Of a DNA stretch of 64,000 bases, positions 1 to 12,074 are shown piece after piece. Under the pieces are notes generated by a model. That model saw nothing but the letters and a program-made list of their open reading frames with translations, was not told where the DNA came from and did no database searches. The stretch is taken from the NCBI GenBank assembly GCA_029204225.1, contig CM055100.1:1088587-1152586 (forward strand), written 5' to 3'. How positions within the stretch are numbered: position 1 is the first letter of the stretch; the number at the start of each line of letters is the position of its first letter. A program made the position numbers and the translations under genes. Source of the stretch: Diphasiastrum complanatum. Its lineage: Eukaryota > Streptophyta > Lycopodiopsida > Lycopodiales > Lycopodiaceae.

Positions 1-2600
1 GGAGAGGTGGGCTATTTGAAGTGCTTTGAGCGGGCTGAAAGAGGAGAAGACCGCGTGCGAGCTAGAATGAATCCACCTCGTTGGATCTTTCGATCTAGAT
101 CGATAGTGTTGCACCATGTGGTGATCCTGATGCGAGGGGTACGCTCCTATTGCGGATTGATGATGTGGCAAGGTGTATGCATGGGGCAGCATGCATACAT
201 CCTTGCATTTCAGAACAAGCCAAAAAAAAATGTACTAAAACATAGTAAAAAAAATCTAAATTTAAAATTTGTTTAAGAGGCTTAGGGCTCTCAAAGGAAT
301 GCCTTTAGAGATGCATAAAGACCATAAAATTAACTCTTGGTAAATCACTCAACAAGACCCACAAAAGTAGTGAAAAACAAAGAAGAAATAATTTACAAAT
401 CCATTTCATCCTTCAAACTAGGAAGAAACATAAATTGTGTGACAAATCCAAGCTTCAACAAAGTCAATGTCATGCAATGGAAAGGCCAGGATCTAGGAAA
501 AGTTTGGCAAGCTTAAAACAATGCTCTTATTTGAGTCCCCAGTCCCTTTTCATATTGCAAAAAAGCAAAATGGAAATAATCAATAATATTCTCAAGAGTA
601 CATGAACCAAATATAGAAAACAAGCATAAAAGCCACATAGTGAATATAGAAAGTCGGAATGAGCCATAAGTGTAAATGATACATTATAACAGAGTGGCGC
701 TATGCACAAAACATGAGAAGTTAACACATGAATGATCAGATTATACTACACCCCTAGGTCTGGGTAGTGCGGTGGATGTGCTGGGGGCATTGTTGCCGGC
801 TCCTAATCTGGCTTCACATACATTTCAGCTTCCTCCATGCTTAATATGATGTCCAACAATATTGTGTGTGAAGTCAAAGCCCACTGCCAACTCCTCCTTG
901 TCCATGGTCCACATCCTCTGATGGGGTACAAATTGACCCTCCCACACATCGAGAACACAAGCGTCACAACAAATTAGGAAGCAGATTTTGAAAAACGCCG
1001 AGATGATGGAGACTGAGCAGCTCTTTCGGCAGGCAGGACTTGAGTAGCCTGTCATTATTCTTGATGAAGAAATCAAGCTCGCAGAACAGCAGAAGAAAGA
1101 AAAATGAAAAACAGGTGGATACATCAGTTTTTGCTCATCTGAAAAGTTGCCTTCAATGCCTTACAGATCTTAACTCCATTGGCCATAGCTACAACTTTGA
1201 AATGCTTCTATTGAAGACCATTTGTGCTTAAAGGTAAAATATTCCGTATGTTACATATTTTCAAGGCTTCAGTCCTAGATGTGCTTGTTACATTCTTGCA
1301 CTAGGTGATAGTTGCTTACTGTTTGGGGAAGAAGTTAATACAAAATGGTTTTGTTTATGTGTAGAGTAGCTTTACACCAATCGAGCTTATTTTCTATTGA
1401 CATTGGCAGCCTCTAGTCAAGTCCCTTGAGTGCTCTTTCTTCTAAGGACTTTCTGGTTCACTTTAATGAGGATAGTTTCCCCATCAAGCTGATAAAGTTT
1501 GTGGATATCGTATTGTTGCCTCTTGAATGTCCTGATTTGTATGGCTTATTGGAGTTGAACTCCTGGCCTCGAGTAGAGGAAAGATATCGACCAACACACC
1601 ACTTATTGGAGTCCTTTTTTTGTGAAGCAGTAAGGTTTTGCAATCTTCAATAATGCTATGCTGCATTTTCTTTATCCATAATATTATTAACAAAACTCTC
1701 TAGGCTTTGATGTCAGATAATTTCTAAGGCATTATGACTAATACAACAACAAACATACCTCTTTGTTGTGATCCAGTAGAATATTGGTTCAAGAATGATG
1801 TATAGATGAATGGAGAGAAGGGTTTGAAGTTTCAATGTTAGGGTGGATATAGTCTCTCACTTCATGTGGAAGTTGCTCAATCATTGTAATGGCTTATAGT
1901 TTGGCACTTTTCTAGGTGGAAATTTGTCATTGGACTTGATGTTTGTGGTTTATTGGAAATGGATGCCTCTTATTACGTCTTCAATGGTGGGGGTATTATA
2001 ATTCACACTTATTCATATCAAATGCTCTGGGGTACGGGGCAAAATGTAATTGAGGTCATTTGAGCTTTGCATCATCATGCTCACAGAGGGTTTTTGGGCC
2101 TACGATACTAAGCCCAATTACAAACCTACAAATTGGGGCTAAAGGGGTTACTGGGGCTGCAATATTTTCGTGATAATCTAATCATGAAATGGCTTGCTAT
2201 AATGTTGGAACCCAACTATCATTGGATTGAAACCAAAGTGATGTGATATTTTATTGGCTTGAATTCTCACGGAATCAAGATATTTTATGAGGTTTTTCTT
2301 GTATTTAATCAAGTGACCATTGGACTTAATATTTATTCATGATTTATAGCTTTGTATTATTTATGAAACAATCCCTATGAGCGCGTGTGAACTTGGTCGT
2401 TCACCCACACATTTTGAACATCTTGCATGCCATTTGTTGTGTATATGAGAGCTCAATCATTTATTAAGTTTATCAAAAATAACAAATGTGCTACGTATCA
2501 GATGTGTATTGTAAACTAAGTGAGGGCAGTTGAAGACTTGTAGAATAGTGAAAAATTATCCATAAACTTTTTTTGGCTGCTTTGTGCTCGAGTCCCATCA
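1..2600. other. Intergenic DNA, no supportable gene
   Basis: No gene is recognised here. Short open frames occur on both strands but show no family motif. Plus-strand codons around 960-1125 read as a charged, Gln/Glu/Lys-rich segment (for example RKQILKNAEMMETEQLF, then a stop, then DEEIKLAEQQKKEK) that could be a decayed exon, but I cannot assign it. The remainder is A/T-rich sequence without clear terminal repeats. Confidence 0.5.
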
Positions 2601-2865
2601 TTATCTATCCAGCTACCTCGATTCAACATGAACCATTGGCTACAAAACTTTCCACCTAGCAATAGGGTCAATTCAAGAGTTGAGATCTAATTCCCCTCTA
2701 AGTGTATTTCTAAGCAGTAAACTCTTGTGTCCCACATCATTGATGCTCACATACAAAGATGACTGATCAGCTCCAATATGGCTACTATGGTATCAAAAAT
2801 GAGGTCCTTGCACCCAGTATTTTTTGGGAAGGAATTCATGGAATCCCCAAACATCTGGAATAATA

Positions 2866-3074
2866 CGTCTCCATTAGGATCTCGTCGGAAGTAGACAAGT
2901 TGATAAGGGCAGCAGCTTGATCATTTTTCTCCATCCACTTGTCAATGTCTTTTTGATTAGATCCCTCGATTGGTTGAGGTTGTGTTCCACACGCAACTCC
3001 ATAAACCAAGTTCTTCTAGAACATGTTCATAGCTTTCATCTTCCATATAGGATAGACATTTCCATCATCCAAGG
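2866..3074 (-). pseudogene. Ty1/copia gag fragment (pseudogene)
   Basis: Read on the minus strand, the segment starts with LDDGN-YPIWKMK, the usual opening of plant copia gag (L-G-N-Y-xx-W-xx-K/M). It continues through GVACGTQPQPIEG and WMEKNDQAAALINLS, the region where copia gag proteins have a W-xx-N/K-D-xx-A-xxx-I-xxS pattern. An in-frame TAG follows KAMNMF, and the frame is lost at the C-terminal side, so it is not functional. Gag forms the virus-like particle that packages element RNA. It lies on the same strand as, and about 770 bp inside, the primer binding site at 3842, the expected distance for gag after a leader. Confidence 0.7.
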
Positions 3075-3841
3075 TAGTCTCTGTTGAAAACCAGATATGC
3101 GAAAATCCTAGGAAGTTCCTCTACGGTAGAGAACCCTAATTCTGAAAATTTTGACATGCCTGCACAAAAATTATATAACTTTGTCATCCGAATGACCTCA
3201 AACCTGATCCAGACTAAAGCTAACAGACACCTCTCTGCACCTGTCAGCCTGTACCATACGGAATGTACGGATTCCATATGGCTGTACAGACAGAAACGGT
3301 TAGGTTTTCCCAAACCCTTATTTTCTGCATAGAAACACTATGAAAATGATGGGAAACAGTTAGATCAGATCTGAAACTGATATTAGTCCAAAAACCCAGG
3401 TCTGAAACTGACTGTACGGATCAGATCTCACATGTGTAAACTCAGATTTTAGTTTGAGCTGGAAACCCTAAAAACATCACACCAAAAGTTGTAAGATCAG
3501 AAGTAGGTAAGGAAGAGATTCACCAAGTGTTGTGAAGTTCGGATCTTCATATGAAAAGTTATCCGGGAGACAGACAATCACTCTCTGTAGATTTCCCACA
3601 TGTGAAATCTAGGGAGCAATTAATGATGTAAATCTAGTGCAAAACTAGAGTAAATTGAGAGGAACATGTAGCTAGGATATTTAGCAAGACATACACCTTG
3701 ATTTCACCAACCAACAATAGAAAGATCATACCATATATGCAAAAGTGTTTCTCCCCTTAAAGAGAGAAAAACCCATGTGTGAGAGATGGAGAACTCCACG
3801 AACTCCCAAGAGACACAAATGGAGGAATTGAAAACCTCAAA

Positions 3842-3853
3842 GCTCTGATACCA
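3842..3853 (-). promoter_or_regulatory. Copia primer binding site (tRNA-iMet type)
   Basis: The plus strand reads GCTCTGATACCA, the reverse complement of TGGTATCAGAGC, which pairs with the 3' end of initiator tRNA-Met and primes minus-strand DNA synthesis in plant copia elements. It marks the LTR/internal junction of a minus-strand element whose body lies at lower coordinates. Confidence 0.75.
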
Positions 3854-4973
3854 ACTTAACATTCTATGCGGAAATTCAGATCTAGTGGAGAGTACAGATC
3901 AGAGATGCAATCACTGACTTATTGCCAACCATCGAAACCATAAACAACATCCACAAGTAATAGAGAGATGGAGGAGCTCACATAAGCAAAGAGCTTACAA
4001 AGCAAAAGCGCACATTATTACAAAGAAAGTGTTCATATACAAGCAAGAGTCCCCTTTGGGATGGGGACGCCACATGGCATAGGCCTAATAAATGCATGAA
4101 ATTCCTTGTTGGCCTCTACATGGCATTTTAGGCTATATACAGGTGTAATCCCGTTATCAGCCCGGGACAAGCCCCCGGGCTAGCTTCTTAACTAAAGCCT
4201 ACCTACCAAACATAGTTGCACTGCGTTTCTGAAATGCGTTTCGGAAATATGGAATTTTTTTTCAGAAACGTTTTTTTTTAATTTTTTTTTTTTTGGTTTT
4301 TTTTTTGTGCATTATGGTTATCAGGTGAAAGCTCTAATTAAGAGCATAATTATTGTGTAATTTACCAATTGTTTCGGGTGCAGGATGGTCCAGTTCAGGT
4401 GCATTAATCCATGTTGGGTTCTGTCAAGGATAAAAATTCAAAACTAACCTCTAGCCTGTCTGTTACGATCACAGATGGTCCTAGTAAGTGTGTTTTCGCT
4501 CAGGGAGTTGGAAGGCCAAGTCATGAAGGGGGCTTACCGTCGGGGGGCGTTGCCCCCCAAACCCCCCACCAGGGGTCTACCGCCCCCCGGACCCCCTGTT
4601 TCTCGGGGGGCTACCGCCCCCCGAACCCCCTGAGCATTTATTGAAAACCAGAGCAAATAACAACCAAATAGCTATTGAAAATAAGATCTGTTTGTGACCC
4701 ATCTACTGCTCTTCTGAGAGGCAAAATGCTCGTTTGACCATTGATCCCTTAAAAAAATTTCAGCCATAAGCTATTTTTCCAAAAAAAAAAATTATTTATT
4801 TATTTATTTTTTGCGATGGAGAAACGCGTTTCTCAGAGACGCGGTTTCCGAAACGTCTCCTCCTATAAACGCGATTCTGTGCAACTATGCTACGAAATTG
4901 AAACAGTTATGAGTTCATAACAATTGTAAACTACACTAACAGTACAATCATAGTTGAGCTTACAGATTCTAAC
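3854..4973 (-). repeat. Copia LTR interrupted by a hAT MITE
   Basis: This stretch sits between a minus-strand primer site (3842-3853) and a minus-strand purine tract (plus strand CTCCCTCTCTTAAG at 4973-4986). A polypurine tract on one side and a primer site on the other is the pattern of an LTR shared by two element bodies in tandem, or of a chance purine run beside a single 5' LTR. Without the 679-bp MITE and one 8-bp target copy it would be about 433 bp. The ends are not clean TG...CA, so boundaries are approximate. No second copy of this LTR is seen in the window. Confidence 0.5.
4211..4889. mobile_element. hAT-type non-autonomous DNA transposon (MITE)
   Basis: The ends are an 11-bp inverted repeat, CATAGTTGCAC on the left and GTGCAACTATG on the right. 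Immediately outside are 8-bp direct repeats, CTACCAAA (4203-4210) and CTACGAAA (4890-4897), with one mismatch. An 8-bp target duplication and a terminus beginning CA are hAT-superfamily features. The interior has no transposase: it holds GAAACGCGTTTC-like dyads near both ends, long T runs and perfect G/C hairpins at 4542-4558 and 4604-4623. It inserted into a copia LTR. A related, more diverged copy begins near 27393. Confidence 0.85.
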
Positions 4974-6470
4974 TCCCTCTCTTAAGCTCAAGCGTGATTT
5001 AAGTATCAAACTAACTGTACACTTTTTACAATATCACATTTGAAGCTTACATAAATAAATCAGATCAAATCTAAGCTCAAATGTGATAAAAGTATTAGAA
5101 TAAAAATGTGTAGCCATGTCCTGGAGTGTCCGTATAGATCATATGTAGTTTTCCTGCTACTTGTACTCAACTCACACTCAAGTACATAGTCAAAGCACTT
5201 GACTCACAAAGTATCAACCAAACACCATGCTCTCAACAAGAGTCTGCCACACTCTTAACTTGACTTGTTCACCATCCAACTTGAAACACAAGCGGACCAC
5301 GTGAGACACAAGACTCACACTGAGGAAACCTCACTGCCACCATGAGATTATCATCCTCTATCTTACCAGGGTGACATCCTATTAGACACTTACAAGACAA
5401 ACTCATAATGCTGATAACAATGAGCGACTATGGCTCAACTTGAGAAAATCTTACTGCCACTAAGATTATACCCTCACTGGAAAATCAGCTAGTAGACATG
5501 TCAACAAGTCACTGAGCATCAAATGAGTACTTTGTTTTTCTTTTCAGTAGCAAATGCATAACCAATCAAACTCCAACTCAGATCTACGTCTAGTCACAAA
5601 AGAATCTCATGACAAAGTCACATGCAAGCAATCGCATTCATGCAACCAACACAAAATGATAAACATATCAACTGATGATCAACGCTTCCTGAAGAAGATA
5701 TCCTCCTGTATCATAAACCTTTGCCATAGATAGATCCACTGCTACAATAACCATGCATCCATAGCTCCATGCATCTATCCTGAGATGTCTTTGGATGCAC
5801 CATGTACCTCCTAGAGATACATCCCTATCCAAGTGTCCCATCAAAAACCATCCATTCCACTTTGCCTTGCCTTGCCAAGCTACCATTCATCCTTCATGCA
5901 CTAAGCATACATGTCTTCCAAAGGCTCTGATGAATCCCCTACATCTCATGAGCTTTCTCCTGTAGGTTACACGCTTTGACAAGCATTCACAAAGAATATG
6001 GATCATATATCAACTTGGACTCTTCACAAAAAACAAGCTAGCAAGCTTTGACCTATAAGTCAAGTGGGCTCCCTTACCCTAGCATCCAACTCACCATAAA
6101 GGCTTCCCGATCATGGATTACTAAGCTCCATAGCACCACATATATCCTGCTTGCTGCTCCTGTTACATCCTGTAACATGATCTATGAATCTGCTCTCATA
6201 GATCCTGAGAGTTATGTCTCATCAACCCTGATCTTATTGAGATAAAATGGCTTCACATGACTTCAACCAGGCTTCCTTGATCTCACTCCAAAAGACCACA
6301 AACCTTTCAGGTTCAAGCATCCAATGCCAAGCCTACATACCCGCAAATACAGCCAATGCATAAAAGCCTCAAAGAGATGGCTTACCAATGCTCTTGATGG
6401 TAGATAGCACTCCATCGATGTCAATCCAGCCGTCTAGCTCACATGTGAGATCTTCTTTGGCTGCATCCAA
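4974..6470. other. Gene-free tract, probable copia 3' untranslated DNA
   Basis: No coding motif is recognised. The first part lies upstream of the minus-strand purine tract at 4973-4986, where untranslated DNA of a copia element would be expected, but no RNase H motif could be read. The rest (about 5600-6470) is A/C-rich sequence with short spurious frames. Confidence 0.35.
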
Positions 6471-8465
6471 ATGGAGAGAATAATGGGGAACAGCTTATGA
6501 GGTCGGCTCAAGCACACGGTCTCATTATCCTTAACAGTCTTCTCCAGTGGCCATCCTCCTATGCATATACTTGCCACCCATTTGGTGGCAGTCATAGTGG
6601 AGTGGACTATTTCATTGCATCTCCTGCTTTATTGCTCCGCCTGGCATCCTTCACCATCTCTACCCCGGTGCTCACTGATCACTCTCTACTCTACCTCTCC
6701 TTCTCCCCAGCGCCAAGTTCGCCTTCTCCTCCACCTTCCCTCTTTGTTCAACCCACCCGCTATCATATACCTCCTCGTCAATCCCAGGCCTATGTTGCCC
6801 ACGTCTCTTGTATTTTAAACCACTTTCCTTCCTCCTCTGATGTCACTACCCAAGCCTCCTTTTTGACACACGCCCTGACTGCCGCCGCTCATGCCATTGC
6901 GCCCCCTCACCGCTTCTCTTCTCATCGTTGTACCCATAATAAATGGTATTACAACGACTGTTCTTTCTTCCAGAAATATGTCAAGTTCCTCAAATTCTCC
7001 AATTCTACACTTGCTTTGTCCGTGGAAAAGCAGCTTTGTTCCCTCCTCCGCAAAAAGAAAGTGGCCTACTTTTCTTCCCGTTTCTCCTACCTCCTTTGCT
7101 CCCTCCACTCTGCTTCCTCAGCTACTTTTTGGAAGATCTTTCTTCATAAGCCCCTATCCATTGCACCCATCCCTCTTCAATCCTTGGCCGACTATGCAAC
7201 CGACCTATATACAACTACTCACCCTTCCATCTCACTTTCTTCTCGTCCTACCCACTGTGACCTCGTTGCTCCTGACATGGTTGAAGCCACCATCTACAGA
7301 CTCAAGAACAATCGCATGTATAACATTGACCTCCTTTCAGCCGCGTATCTTTTGATCAGCAGACTACGTCAGCTTGGCTTTTCCGACTCTATTCTCGTGG
7401 CAGTGGTTGCTCTGTATGAGAGATTTCTAGCACATATTCGGCTGGGTACTGATTTGTCTTCTCTCATCCGTAGCACTGTTGGTGTCAAGCAAGGCTGTCC
7501 ACTGTCCCCTCCATTGTGTGCACTTTATATTGATGATCTTGAGTGTCTCATTCGTGAAGAAGGTGGAGATGGTTGCCCGTTGGCTCATTTGCTCATCCCC
7601 ATTTTGCCTTATGCTGATGACATTGTTCTGCTTTCTCCCTCACCAGAAGGGTTGTAGTGTCACTTACAGGTCTTACATCGGTTTTGTGTTGCTTGGGGTC
7701 TCTCTGTTAACTTAAAAAAGACGAAGATCATGATTTTCAACACCAATCGACAGAGCCTTCACAATTATCAATTCTTCTATAACGGCCAGGAAGTTGACAT
7801 TGTTGCCTTTTATACTTACTTGGGAGTCATGTTTACTGCGCCCCTTCTTGGTTTCCGCCAGGCTACATTTGCGCACATTTCCTCTGGTCTTTCAACATTG
7901 GTCCAGTTCGAGCGTGGTTGTACAATTAATCATATTTTTGATCCCGCTACTAGATGCCAGTTCACACACGGGTGGTTCCAGCAGTAATGTATGCCTCTGA
8001 GATTTGGTTGCCAGGACTTTCTCTCCAGGACTGGGCAGACATTTCCCGCATTCAGGCCACTATGTTGGGTCGCATGATATGTGCCAAGACTACCACCCCT
8101 CATGATATCCTATGTGCTGAGTTTGCTACTCCTCCGATCATCCTGGAGGGCCTTTTCCGCCTTATTCTTTTTCTTCAGTGAATTCAGGAGATTCGTGCAT
8201 CTCACCAGGATAGATACATAGTTGCTTCGGTTACTTCTTCACATGTCGTAGCTGATTCCCATGCCAAGCTCTCCTGGTACCAGCAAGTGTCTGATCTCTT
8301 ACGACATCTGGGCATCTCTATCATGGATCTTGCTCGTGGTACGCATTCATATATCCGAGGCTATTTATTTCGTCGATATATGCAGCAGACTTGGAGCTCC
8401 CTCCCACCTTCTCGCATTCGACTGAGCTATTACCAGACACACTTCCTCTCGCTGGATCCTTGAGA
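6470..8465 (+). pseudogene. Non-LTR (LINE) ORF2 pseudogene: endonuclease end and reverse transcriptase
   Basis: ORF2 of a LINE encodes an endonuclease and a reverse transcriptase for target-primed retrotransposition. The open frame at 6497-7657 starts within the endonuclease: GVDYFIASP, then TDHSLL, matching the terminal (V)DY-xxxS and SDH-S/P motifs. After a proline/serine-rich linker come GVKQGCPLSP (RT block 4) and LPYADDIVLLS (catalytic YADD). The blocks before GVKQG are partly missing (frame joins at about 7310-7360), suggesting an internal deletion. A TAG after PSPEGL interrupts the frame, which then continues in register as HRFCVAWGLSVNLKKTK (thumb region) to about 7985. Coding-like sequence goes on to SRIRLSYYQTHFLS near 8450. 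The element is truncated at both ends. Confidence 0.85.
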
Positions 8466-8479
8466 AGATTATGAAATTT

Positions 8480-9092
8480 TAAGTTCTGCAATTTTAACCA
8501 AGACTAGGGTGTCCGTCTCGAAAGAGAGTCCGAAAACCATTGGCCTTAGCATCTGCGATAATTTTCTTTCTCTCAGTCCATTGAATGGGCGTCAAGTCTT
8601 CATCCATAAAAATAGTAGACCCCTTCAAGCAGCCTCTTTCACGCAAAACCTTTTGACGAAGCAAAGCATCCTTGAATCGCAGAAACACGGTGCTGGGTTG
8701 GAGCTTACCCACCCAAGCAGCAGATATGACATCCTCTTTGAGACCAAAGGTGGAATGAATGAAAGCATTTGCCTCAGCCACGAGGTCCTTACCCGCAAAA
8801 GAAGAAGCTCCCCTAACCCTGACATTGAGGGCTTTGAGATCTCGTTTTTGATGCTCTCGAATAAATTCAGAAATAACCTGCTTAGAACCCTTGAGCACGT
8901 CGGCCCAAGAACTCTTCGATTGCTGAAGTTGCTGCTCCAAGGAGTGAACCCGTTCTTGTAGTTGCTTTGTTTTGTCGTCTGAATCTGCATTGCTGCTTCC
9001 TTCTTCTTCTTCTTAATCTGATTCCAATTCATTCTTGAGATAAGTAACATCAACCTCAAGAATACCAACTTTGCCCTATAGGGCTAAGACCG
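8480..9092 (-). pseudogene. LINE ORF1-like RNA-binding protein fragment
   Basis: The minus-strand frame 8494-8940 has a glutamine-rich coiled-coil start (LEQQLQQSKSSWADVLKG), then a segment ALNVRVRGASSF, and ends with a block GSTIFMDEDLTPIQW-ERKK followed by a C-terminal FRDG. The I-F-x-DEDLT-xxQ-xERK pattern is typical of the ORF1 RNA-binding domain of plant and algal LINEs. The frame breaks upstream of 8940, where Lys-rich codons continue in another frame to about 9068. It ends abruptly where the plus-strand LINE fragment ends (about 8465), so this is a 3'-truncated or rearranged copy. It is not a host gene. Confidence 0.6.
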
Positions 9093-9094
9093 TG

Positions 9095-9098
9095 TTCT

Positions 9099-9135
<37 letters not shown>

Positions 9136-9915
9136 AAGCTTTATTAACGTCTTTTGGGCACCCGTGGGTGCATAAGACCAAAAAGAAAATATGTACAAGC
9201 AACAGTGGGAGCATCATCCATTGGACGATGTGGCTGTAAAATGCTATGAACTAGCTACGAATGAAAGTAGAACAAAGCAGAAGTGAGATAAGCCCACAAT
9301 TTGGGCCAGGTATAACAGAAGAACTACAAAAAAAGTACCAATGCCCACAACCCAGGCCAGGTGGAGAATAAGTACATATCAACGAAAGTGTAAAGTGTCC
9401 GTTGAGTGGAGTGTATAGTGGGCCCTGATGGAGGCAAGTGGCAACTACATCTGGGCTTTTTCCGCGGTGGAATCTCATCATCGGAGTCATCAACATGTGC
9501 TCGAATCCGAAAGAAGCCAGTGAGAAGCAGCTGCTGCGAGTCTAACCCCAGGGGATCTGGTACAGGCAGATGAGACTGACGGAGAGTAAGCATCTCACGA
9601 ACAAGAAGTCCCAAGCAACGAGCATCAGGATAGGAGACAAAATTGCGAAGTGTATGTGGGTCATCGTGAAAGAGACAATAATACCTCCCCCGTATCTCAT
9701 AATACAACGGACATTTGAGGAGGAAATGAGCTTCATCTTCCACCTCTTGCAATGAGCACAAGCAACATAGACGACGCTCCCGGATATCCTATGCACGACC
9801 GGCCTCAATAGCAAGCTGATGAGAGGAAATGCGCAACTGCCCAAGACGATAGCGTAGGCCGTGTGATAGGGGCTGTGAGAGATAGAGCTTTGAGCTACGA
9901 CCATTTATTTCCTCT
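9095..9915 (-). mobile_element. LINE 3' end with zinc-knuckle-like C terminus and (CT)n tail
   Basis: On the minus strand, codons from about 9900 to 9324 read QLRISSHQLAIEAGR, a stop, then ERRLCCLCSLQEVEDEAHFL and LKCPLYYEIRGRYY. The C-xx-C...E-DE-HFLL-CP-Y-xIR pattern is the conserved C-terminal region of LINE ORF2. A 3' untranslated region of roughly 190 bp follows, ending with AATAAAG and a (CT)n tract (plus-strand (AG)n at 9101-9130) instead of poly(A). The 5' part is missing beyond about 9915. It belongs to the same family as the ORF2 fragment at 6470-8465. Confidence 0.75.
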
Positions 9916-9924
9916 CCTGTGTGA

Positions 9925-10199
<275 letters not shown>

Positions 10200-10589
10200 C
10201 TTCGCTAGTACCCTCGTGAATGCTCCCAAATGGTTTTTGTACTTGTTGTATTGAATCTCAAGCTCAAATAACTACACCTACCCTAGCTAGAATTGTGACA
10301 CATAAGTGTTCCAATCGGCTGATAGCTCCTCATCTTGTCACTAGCTAGGTGACTACCATAAAGGGCATAGTAGGTAATTTACCACTTGAATGGGTCAATG
10401 GAACTTATCCCATCGCCATAGCCACATAGCTCTAAGTTGCTCCATCCTGCAAGCAAAAACATTTAAGCAATCAACTGCAAAAAATCACTTAAGCAATCAC
10501 CAAAATCAATCATAATGCAATGAAAATGCAAGAAAGGCAAATGAGAATCACACAAGTAGAATACCAAATTCAACTAGTGTACATACCTG

Positions 10590-11210
10590 GCCTCTAAAAG
10601 AACTAGCCGTTGCAAGGCCTCGCAAACACAGTCCATGATCTCATACAATAGCCCCATAGTGCTACCTCCTGATCCACCAATCGAAGAACAAAGTATATGG
10701 ACCTCAGCACAACGACAAGCTACTCTACCTCGTGCCAGAAGTCCATGGTGAATACTATAGCATTGAATGCCATACCATCGAGGGCACTACTTTGGTCCTG
10801 CTCAATGAACTCCATAGATGTGGCCATCCTACGTAGTGCCTCACGACACTTGATCAAATGTTCAAGCACCAATACATGAAAGGCAAATTTGGTAGAGGTA
10901 GGCATCTTCAAGTCCCAGTTGCTATGCATGCATAACATGGCTAGGGATTGGCGCCTCCCTTTGCCAAAGTTCACGAGAATCATGACTTAGAGGATGGTGA
11001 TGGCCCAATCGCGGAAAATCTCCTTGAACATCATGTAAATAGTGTGGGCCGCACAAGGAGTCCATACAATGTGGGGGTAGGTACAAGTCAAAATCCTCTT
11101 CATTTCAAATCAGTCCGATGCATTGTCTGTGACAACTTGCACCACATGAGTGGGGCCAACATGTTCTATCACTTCCTCGATCTACTTGAAGATGTATCGC
11201 CCATCCCAGA
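10590..11210 (-). pseudogene. hAT transposase pseudogene (DUF659-like region)
   Basis: Read on the minus strand the segment gives IEEVIEHVGPTHVVQVVTDN, ASD, then HIVWTPCAAHTIYMMFKEIF. This is the signature of plant hAT transposases with a DUF659 region (E-V-G-xxNVVQ-VVTDNA...K-xx-H-xxW-xPCAAH-xxL-xLxxI). Further on LRLVDQEVALWGY matches the later 'LR-VD-xxxP-MGYIYEAM' block. Three or more stops and a frameshift after the DQE block destroy the frame, so the transposase cannot be made. It is the only autonomous-type hAT relic in the window; two hAT MITEs lie at 4211 and 50761, although no link between them is proven. Confidence 0.75.
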
Positions 11211-11214
11211 CGGC

Positions 11215-12070
11215 AAGAACAAACTAAACGCAAAAAAAATGATCCCTCCGATGCATACGACCCATTCCACGCTTAACGTAGAAACTCAAAAGAATAATGC
11301 GAAAAAAACTTACTAAATGGCAACCATAACACATGAATAGACTCTCGAAATAAATGAGTGCACCTGGATACAATAAAAAACCACAACTTGCTAGAGAAAA
11401 TATGGCCAGCGGATACCTCCCTCAATCAATCGCACTCACTCAGCTAACTGTTTAAAAATCGGGGCACTACTGCCTTTTAACCCTCTCTTTTTTTGGAATT
11501 TGTCCTGCACCAGAACGCTCCAGAGCATGTAGTACATTCCGACCTGTTTTGGGTGGAAGGGGTTTCTAAGAGATAGATTAATATCTCAAAAAGTTTCATG
11601 GTTTTTCCCTATCCCTAAAGGCATTCCTTTGAATACCCAAAACCCCAAACAAAAGTTCAAATATTCAAATTTTTAAGCTTTAAAGATCAGTACATACCAA
11701 AAAAAAATTGAATGGCTCGTTCCTTTCCTAGGGAATGTGATATGAATCAGACAACTATGAACTTAAGTAAACCTAACCCATTATTGGACGTGTATCTTTT
11801 TACATTAAATCCTCACTATGAAAAACATGTGTTTAAAGTAGAACTATTCATTATTAGAGGTATACCCTTGGGTCATGTGATCATCGCTAAGAAAAATATG
11901 TGTTTCGGAGTAGGTTCACCCATATGCCAGCTCACTATGTCACAAAATGAAAATTATCAATAACCTGCATAAACATACCTTGGAAGCAGAAAACATTCGC
12001 AAATGCTGTGATAATTAAAAAAGATCTCATATTACAATGATAAAATCAGCTCATAGCTAATTTGTAAGTA
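11215..12070. other. Gene-free tract
   Basis: No recognised coding sequence. An 83-codon frame at 11712-11963 has no recognisable motif. The segment beyond 11960 is the probable 3' untranslated and downstream region of the minus-strand host gene ending at 12075. Confidence 0.4.
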
Positions 12071-12074
12071 CATT

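Noticed and set aside
8509-8961. Plus-strand frame of 150 codons
   Set aside because: Shadow of the minus-strand LINE ORF1 fragment, which has the recognisable motif.
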